This document shows, in pieces, positions 5,695 through 9,161 of a DNA stretch of 9,161 bases; position 1 is the first letter of the stretch, and each line of letters starts with the position of its first letter. This DNA comes from Ruminococcus sp. UBA1828 (lineage in GTDB: Bacteria > Bacillota > Clostridia > Oscillospirales > Ruminococcaceae): the NCBI GenBank assembly GCA_002338885.1, contig DDJI01000041.1, positions 1-9,161 of the forward strand, given 5' to 3'. A program made the position numbers and the translations under genes. The notes below the pieces were generated by a model. The model was not told the origin of the DNA. It worked only from the letters and a program-made list of their open reading frames with translations, and ran no database searches.

Positions 5695-6375
5695 TTAAAG
5701 CTTGCTGCGAAGATACAAAAGGAGCTTTTTTTCACGCCTTGACACCTGAACCTGCGTCAGACCCAGAGCATCGGCGGTCGCCTGCTGAGTCATGCCGCGG
5801 AAAAACCTGCACGCTATCAGCGCCCTATCCTGCTCCTCAAGCTGCGCGAGCACCTGCTTTATGGCGAGCGAGTCGGTTATTTTTACGTCCGGAGCGTCTA
5901 CGGGGAGGTCTATCTGCGGAGCATCGGGGTCGTCGGCGGAGGACGGAGTAAGGCTGAGGGTGGGCTTGCACACTCCGAGCGCATCTATCACGTCAAGCTT
6001 GTCAAGTCCCGAAAGCCTGCACAGCTCATCGACAGACGCCGGATATCCGTTTTCCCGCTCAAACTTTTCAGACAGCCGCGAAAGAGTGAGCGCGCGCTCC
6101 TTTATCAGCCTTGAAACCTTTACCGAACCGCCGTCTCGAAAAAGGCGCCGTATTTCGCCGAGTATCACCGGCACGGCGTATGTCGAAAACCGCACGCCGC
6201 GCGTGGGATCGAACGCCTTTACCGCCTTGACCAGCCCCACGCATCCCGCGCTGTACAGCTCCTCGTACTCTATGCCTTTGCCGGTAAATCTGCCGGCGCA
6301 CAGCCTCACAAGTCCCAAATTGTTTTCTACGGTTATTTCGTTTGAATCGCGATAGGTTTCGTTTTTTGTGAACAT
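5695..6375 (-). CDS. sigF: RNA polymerase sporulation sigma factor F
   Basis: This is the first forespore-specific sigma factor of sporulation. At 226 residues it is shorter than Bacillus subtilis sigma-F (255). The shortfall is at the N-terminus, which begins almost at the conserved region-2 sequence VENNLGLVRLCAGRF (16-30). Region 2 continues through YEELYSAGCVGLVKAVKAF and RFSTYAVPVILGEIRR (62-77), then the signature DGGSVKVSR (81-89). Region 3 is about 90-165, and region 4 with its helix-turn-helix is about 170-226 (GMTQQATADALGLTQVQVSR). An in-frame TGA two codons before the ATG at 6375 rules out a longer start. The ribosome binding site (GGGGATGAG) is only moderate. The gene starts 25 bases after spoIIAB, whose product is its inhibitor. 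The operon order spoIIAA-spoIIAB-sigF supports the call over sigma-G, whose gene normally lies elsewhere. Confidence 0.95.
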   Translation of the reverse strand: MFTKNETYRDSNEITVENNLGLVRLCAGRFTGKGIEYEELYSAGCVGLVKAVKAFDPTRGVRFSTYAVPVILGEIRRLFRDGGSVKVSRLIKERALTLSRLSEKFERENGYPASVDELCRLSGLDKLDVIDALGVCKPTLSLTPSSADDPDAPQIDLPVDAPDVKITDSLAIKQVLAQLEEQDRALIACRFFRGMTQQATADALGLTQVQVSRREKKLLLYLRSKL

Positions 6376-6400
6376 GGCTCATCCCCGATTGCGCAGAATC

Positions 6401-6847
6401 TCACTGCGATAGTTTGGTCCTGAGCTTTTTTGTGAGCACAACGGTCGTCCCGCGCCCCGGCTTGCTTGAAACCCTGACCCCGTCGCAAAAGCTCTCCATG
6501 ACCGAAAAACCAAGGCCGGAGCGCTCCTCTTCGGGGCGCGTGGTGTAAAGAGGCTCCATGGCTTTTGCCACGTCCTCTATGCCGCAGCCTCTGTCCTTGA
6601 TTTTTATGTATATCAGCCCGTCCGAAAACGCCCTCACGCAAAGCTCTATCTCTCCCGCCGAATCCGCGTATGCGTGAACTATGCAGTTTGTCACCGCCTC
6701 GCTGACCGCGGTCTTTATGTCGTTTAACTCGTCGAGCCTCGGGTCATACAGCCCGACAAATCCGCTTACAACCGAGCGGGCAAGCTTTTCGTTTATCGAC
6801 AGGGAAGGGAACTTCAGCTTGATCTCATTTATCGGTCGCTTCAGCAT
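6401..6847 (-). CDS. spoIIAB: Anti-sigma-F factor, serine kinase SpoIIAB
   Basis: This GHKL-fold kinase binds sigma-F and keeps it inactive in the predivisional cell and mother cell. It also phosphorylates the antagonist SpoIIAA using ATP. In its 148 residues the ATP site is complete: N-box EAVTNCIVHAY (50-60, Mg-binding Asn54), G1 box DRGCGIED (85-92), and the lid and G2 region EPLYTTRPEEERSGLGFSVMESF (98-120). The length matches the family. The ATG at 6847 follows GGAGG with a 9-base gap. It overlaps the 3' end of spoIIAA by 23 bases, so its translation is probably coupled and keeps the two proteins in ratio. sigF follows after 25 bases. Confidence 0.96.
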   Translation of the reverse strand: MLKRPINEIKLKFPSLSINEKLARSVVSGFVGLYDPRLDELNDIKTAVSEAVTNCIVHAYADSAGEIELCVRAFSDGLIYIKIKDRGCGIEDVAKAMEPLYTTRPEEERSGLGFSVMESFCDGVRVSSKPGRGTTVVLTKKLRTKLSQ

Positions 6848-7184
6848 TGCACTTTTCCTCCTTATTGGTCTCGTTTCCGGCTATGCATGCGAGCTTGTCC
6901 ATTCCAGCAAGCAGCATCACCTTTTCTATATAGTCGGGCATGTTCACAAGCTCCACGCTGCCGCCTATGAGCTTCATGCTCTTGTACCTGCCCATGACAA
7001 GCCCCACGCCGGAGCTGTCCATAAAGCTCACGCCCGAAAAATCAAGCCGCAGAACCTTAGGGTGCCTGTCGTTTATCGCCGTGTCAATGTCCATGCGCAG
7101 CCAGCCGGCGCTGTGGTGGTCAATTTCACCCGTTATCCTCGCCGTCAGCACGCCGCCCTCCTGCACGCTCATGTAAACAGCCAT
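6825..7184 (-). CDS. spoIIAA: Anti-anti-sigma-F factor SpoIIAA
   Basis: This STAS-domain protein, when unphosphorylated, binds SpoIIAB and frees sigma-F in the forespore. SpoIIAB inactivates it by phosphorylating a serine and SpoIIE phosphatase restores it. The 119 residues include the early LTARITGEIDHHSA (13-25) and the phosphorylation motif FMDSSGVGLVMGR (54-66); Ser57 is the expected phosphosite by comparison with B. subtilis. The last 15 or so residues are charged and overlap spoIIAB. The ATG at 7184 has a textbook site, AAAGGAGGA, with a gap of about 7 bases. It is the first gene of its operon. In B. subtilis the operon is driven by sigma-H; I could not find a convincing sigma-H promoter upstream. 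Confidence 0.95.
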   Translation of the reverse strand: MAVYMSVQEGGVLTARITGEIDHHSAGWLRMDIDTAINDRHPKVLRLDFSGVSFMDSSGVGLVMGRYKSMKLIGGSVELVNMPDYIEKVMLLAGMDKLACIAGNETNKEEKCNAEATDK

Positions 7185-7261
7185 GCGCAGTCCTCCTTTG
7201 TATCTATCATTTTTAATAAATTTTAGGACGCATACCCTGCGAAAAATGTTGAAATGATAAA

Positions 7262-7279
7262 TTAAAAAAATTTTTTTAA
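7262..7279. promoter_or_regulatory. A7T7 palindrome, possible UP element, in the divergent spoIIAA-hrcA region
   Basis: TTAAAAAAATTTTTTTAA is an 18-bp perfect palindrome ending 7 bases before the -35 of the hrcA promoter. A-tracts in this place act as UP elements for RNA polymerase alpha subunits or as intrinsic bends. It is too symmetric and too far from a GC stem to be a terminator. Its function is inferred. Confidence 0.45.
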
Positions 7280-7286
7280 AAAGGTA

Positions 7287-7314
7287 TTGACAAAGATAAA
7301 AAAATGGGTATACT
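7287..7314 (+). promoter_or_regulatory. Sigma-A promoter of the hrcA-grpE-dnaK operon
   Basis: TTGACA (7287-7292) and TATACT (7309-7314) are separated by 16 bases. The predicted start, near 7320, coincides with the left end of the CIRCE element. No other promoter of this quality lies upstream of hrcA. Confidence 0.9.
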
Positions 7315-7319
7315 ATATC

Positions 7320-7346
7320 TTAGCACTCGGGAACAAAGAGTGCTAA
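7320..7346. promoter_or_regulatory. CIRCE operator, HrcA binding site
   Basis: TTAGCACTC (7320-7328), nine bases, then GAGTGCTAA (7338-7346) is an exact match to the CIRCE consensus TTAGCACTC-N9-GAGTGCTAA. It begins at the expected transcription start. HrcA bound here represses the operon until heat shock titrates GroEL away, as established for this family. Confidence 0.98.
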
Positions 7347-7391
7347 CACTTTCAGCCTTCAATTGCCAAGGCGATGTCGGGAGGGACTAAA

Positions 7392-8483
7392 GTGGATGAC
7401 CGAAAGCTCAAAGTTCTTGCTGCTGTTGTTGACGAGTATATACGCACGGGAGAACCCGTAGGTTCAAAGGCAATAATGAGTTATATAAGGGCGTCGAGCG
7501 CAACAATACGCAATGAGATGGCAGAGCTTGAAAAGCAGGGATATCTGGAGCAGCCCCACACTTCTGCCGGAAGAGTTCCGACGTATGCAGGGTACAGGTT
7601 GTACGTTGACAGGTTAATGCGCACTGATCCGCTTTCCGACGAGGAAAAGCACAGGTTAGACGGCGTATTCAGTGCGGACGAATATTCCGAGGAGCGGCTT
7701 GTAAAGTCTGCTTCCAACGGTTTAGCGCAGATAACGAGCTGTGCGGCGTTTGTGTCGAGCGAAAACCCCAAGTTTTCAGTTATATCAAAGGTAGAGGTAA
7801 TACCGACTGGAAAGAGACTTTACGTTCTTTTGATGATAACGTCGTCGGGAAAGATAAAAAACCGCACCTGCAGACTGGAGCTGGATCTGACGAATGAGCA
7901 GCTCGAGTACTTCACGAACTTTGTAAAGCAGAATCTCGAAGGCGTGCCGCTCGATGTATTGAGCGATGAAATGCTTCAAAAGATTGAAACCGCGATGGGA
8001 ACCTATCTTGTCGTGATGTCTCCGCTCGTTAAGGGCATATTTGATATGTCAAAGGAAATAACGGAGCGTGAGGTGGATGTGAGCGGCGCTAAGAACCTTC
8101 TTGAGTGCAAGGACATAGACAACCACGAGCTGATGAGCTTTATGGACAACAGCGACGAGCTGACAAAGCTTGTAGACGACAGCTTCAGCGGCATACATGT
8201 TCTTTTCTCACAGGAGGATGAAAACTTTGTAATAGGCAATTCAAGTATCGTAAGCTCTAACTTCTTTAAGGACGGCAAGGTTGCCGGACACTTAGGAGTT
8301 ATAGGCCCGATGAGAATAGATTATAAAAAAATAATTCCGTACATCGAATATCTGACCGGAAAGATCACGGAGATACTTTCCGACGATGAAAATGCGAAAT
8401 CGGCGGATGAGAGCCAAAGTCAAAGCGGCAGCGATGACAGCGGCGAAATTGTGTTTGAAGACGGTGAGGGTGATAATAGATGA
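7392..8483 (+). CDS. hrcA: Heat-inducible transcription repressor HrcA
   Basis: HrcA is a dimeric repressor that binds CIRCE and depends on GroEL for folding. The N-terminal winged helix (about 1-75) carries the family signature: MDDRKLKVLAAVVDEYIRTGEPVGSK, then ATIRNEMAELEKQGYLEQPHTSAGR (37-61) and PTYAGYRLYVD. The remainder is the GAF-like dimer domain, ending near GKITEIL. GTG at 7392 is chosen because GGAGG lies 7 bases upstream and the protein then begins like other HrcA proteins; an ATG at 7374 has no usable ribosome binding site. At 363 residues it exceeds the usual 340-345 because of an acidic, Ser-rich tail of about 30 residues (DESQSQSGSDDSG and onward). The stop overlaps the grpE start by 4 bases (ATGA). 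Confidence 0.96.
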   Translation: MDDRKLKVLAAVVDEYIRTGEPVGSKAIMSYIRASSATIRNEMAELEKQGYLEQPHTSAGRVPTYAGYRLYVDRLMRTDPLSDEEKHRLDGVFSADEYSEERLVKSASNGLAQITSCAAFVSSENPKFSVISKVEVIPTGKRLYVLLMITSSGKIKNRTCRLELDLTNEQLEYFTNFVKQNLEGVPLDVLSDEMLQKIETAMGTYLVVMSPLVKGIFDMSKEITEREVDVSGAKNLLECKDIDNHELMSFMDNSDELTKLVDDSFSGIHVLFSQEDENFVIGNSSIVSSNFFKDGKVAGHLGVIGPMRIDYKKIIPYIEYLTGKITEILSDDENAKSADESQSQSGSDDSGEIVFEDGEGDNR

Positions 8484-9055
8484 AAAACGACGATAAAAAG
8501 ACTTTAGATCAAAATGAGTCAAACAAGCCGGATGAGTCGGAAAAGCCGCAAAGTGAGTCGGCACCCGACAAGGATACGGCAGAGGAAAAAGACGAGCTTA
8601 CCCTGCTAAAGGAGGAGAATGAGGCGATAATAAAGGAGCTTGATGAGTACAAGGATAAGTACCTCAGGCTTTTGGCGGAGTATGACAACTACCGCAAGCG
8701 AGCCGCCAAGGAAAAGGCGGAGATTTATCCCGAAGCCACCGCAAGGACGATAGAAGCGTTTTTGCCGCTGGCAGATAATTTTGAACGCGCCGCCGCAGTT
8801 GAGACGTCAGACGAAAAGTTCAAGTCGGGAATAATGATGATTTACTCTCAGCTTGTAGAAGTACTTAAAACTCTCGACGTTGAGACGATAGACCGCGTGG
8901 GCGAAGAGTTTGACCCCAACCTTGAAAATGCCGTGAGCACTGTCACGGATGAAAAGCTCGGGCAAAACGTAGTGGCTCAGGTTTATCAAAAGGGCTACAA
9001 GCGCGGCGACAAGATAATAAGACACGCTATGGTGTCGGTTGCAAACTGCGGATAA
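8480..9055 (+). CDS. grpE: GrpE, nucleotide-exchange factor of DnaK
   Basis: GrpE releases ADP from DnaK in the Hsp70 cycle. The 191 residues comprise an acidic, disordered head (about 1-36), a long dimer-forming helix or coiled coil (about 38-85) containing AEYDNYRKR (66-74), a helical bundle (about 88-133) and the C-terminal beta domain that contacts DnaK (about 134-191). The beta domain has EFDPNLENAVS and the closing signature QKGYKRGDKIIRHAMVSVA. Length and order are normal. The gene shares ATGA with the hrcA stop, so translation is coupled; GAGGG a few bases upstream in hrcA provides a ribosome binding site. Confidence 0.97.
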   Translation: MKNDDKKTLDQNESNKPDESEKPQSESAPDKDTAEEKDELTLLKEENEAIIKELDEYKDKYLRLLAEYDNYRKRAAKEKAEIYPEATARTIEAFLPLADNFERAAAVETSDEKFKSGIMMIYSQLVEVLKTLDVETIDRVGEEFDPNLENAVSTVTDEKLGQNVVAQVYQKGYKRGDKIIRHAMVSVANCG

Positions 9056-9157
9056 AAACGCATATGCAGCAGCGCACACCTGCGCGCCAAATAAAAATAC
9101 ATCAAATTTAAATATATATTCAGCCAAAAAGGCAAGCTAAAAAGGAGAGATTTATTT
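9056..9157 (+). other. grpE-dnaK spacer with ribosome binding site
   Basis: This is an A/T-rich spacer of about 100 bases. A small hairpin (GCGCA 9072-9076 with TGCGC 9081-9085) lacks a T-run, so it is not a terminator and transcription should continue. AAAAGGAGA ends about 10 bases before an ATG at 9158. Confidence 0.6.
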
Positions 9158-9161
9158 ATGT
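9158..9161 (+). CDS. dnaK: Start of a gene, probably dnaK (cut by window end)
   Basis: Only ATGT is visible after a strong AAGGAGA ribosome binding site. The identity rests on position: hrcA-grpE is followed by dnaK in most Bacillota, and the T allows a second codon such as TCN (Ser), common in DnaK. The sequence itself does not prove it. Confidence 0.55.

Noticed and set aside
5470..5742. 90-codon plus-strand frame starting with TTG
   Set aside because: It crosses the padR promoter, the sigF-operon terminator and the end of sigF. The start lies in the -35 region, with no ribosome binding site and no family signature.
5792..6355. 187-codon plus-strand open frame
   Set aside because: It is fully antisense to sigF, is Ser/Arg-rich and has no plausible start context.
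7185..7260. Candidate sigma-H promoter for spoIIAA (GCAGGGTAT on the minus strand)
   Set aside because: It resembles the sigma-H -35 with a mismatch, but no GAAT-type -10 lies at the right distance. A sigma-H promoter is expected from biology but not shown here.
7374..7391. ATG at 7374 as the hrcA start
   Set aside because: The only upstream purine run is 2 bases from the ATG. The GTG at 7392 has GGAGG 7 bases away and gives the usual HrcA N-terminus.
9072..9085. Hairpin after grpE as a terminator
   Set aside because: The stem is only 5 bp and is not followed by a T-run, and a strong ribosome binding site and ATG follow. Read-through to the next gene is more likely.

Overview
The window looks like chromosomal DNA of an endospore-forming member of the Bacillota, most likely class Clostridia. 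The support is a complete spoIIAA-spoIIAB-sigF sporulation operon, an hrcA-grpE-(dnaK) heat-shock operon under a CIRCE operator, strong AGGAGG-type ribosome binding sites, and intrinsic terminators with T-runs. I cannot name a genus from the sequence alone.

Layout. (1) Positions 1-2783, plus strand: the 3' half of valS (valyl-tRNA synthetase), then a CPBP-family intramembrane protease with an extra C-terminal membrane anchor and ectodomain, closed by a terminator. (2) Positions 2784-5560: an accessory block. It holds a 22-codon mini-ORF, an unrecognised multi-pass membrane protein and a 59-residue DUF4177-like protein on the plus strand, ending at a terminator. Converging on these from the minus strand is a two-gene operon: a PadR-family repressor overlapping a DUF2812 membrane protein. 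Its promoter is a near-consensus sigma-A promoter with an 18-bp perfect palindrome at the expected transcription start. (3) Positions 5562-7184, minus strand: spoIIAA, spoIIAB and sigF, with their own terminator. (4) Positions 7185-9161, plus strand: an A/T palindrome, a sigma-A promoter, a perfect CIRCE element, hrcA, grpE and the first bases of what is probably dnaK.

How the genes work together. HrcA binds CIRCE and represses its own operon; GrpE is the nucleotide-exchange factor for DnaK. SpoIIAB holds sigma-F inactive and phosphorylates SpoIIAA; dephosphorylated SpoIIAA releases sigma-F in the forespore. PadR probably represses its own promoter and therefore its co-transcribed DUF2812 partner. 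The 59-residue protein and the large membrane protein have no assigned role.

Codon use separates the blocks. Isoleucine is written mostly ATA in valS and the CPBP gene, but mostly ATT/ATC in the membrane-protein and PadR genes. This suggests the middle block was acquired separately. I found no transposase, integrase, tRNA or CRISPR array, and nothing that clearly amounts to a new defence or biosynthetic system. The most interesting material is the accessory block and the unusual C-terminus of the CPBP protein.
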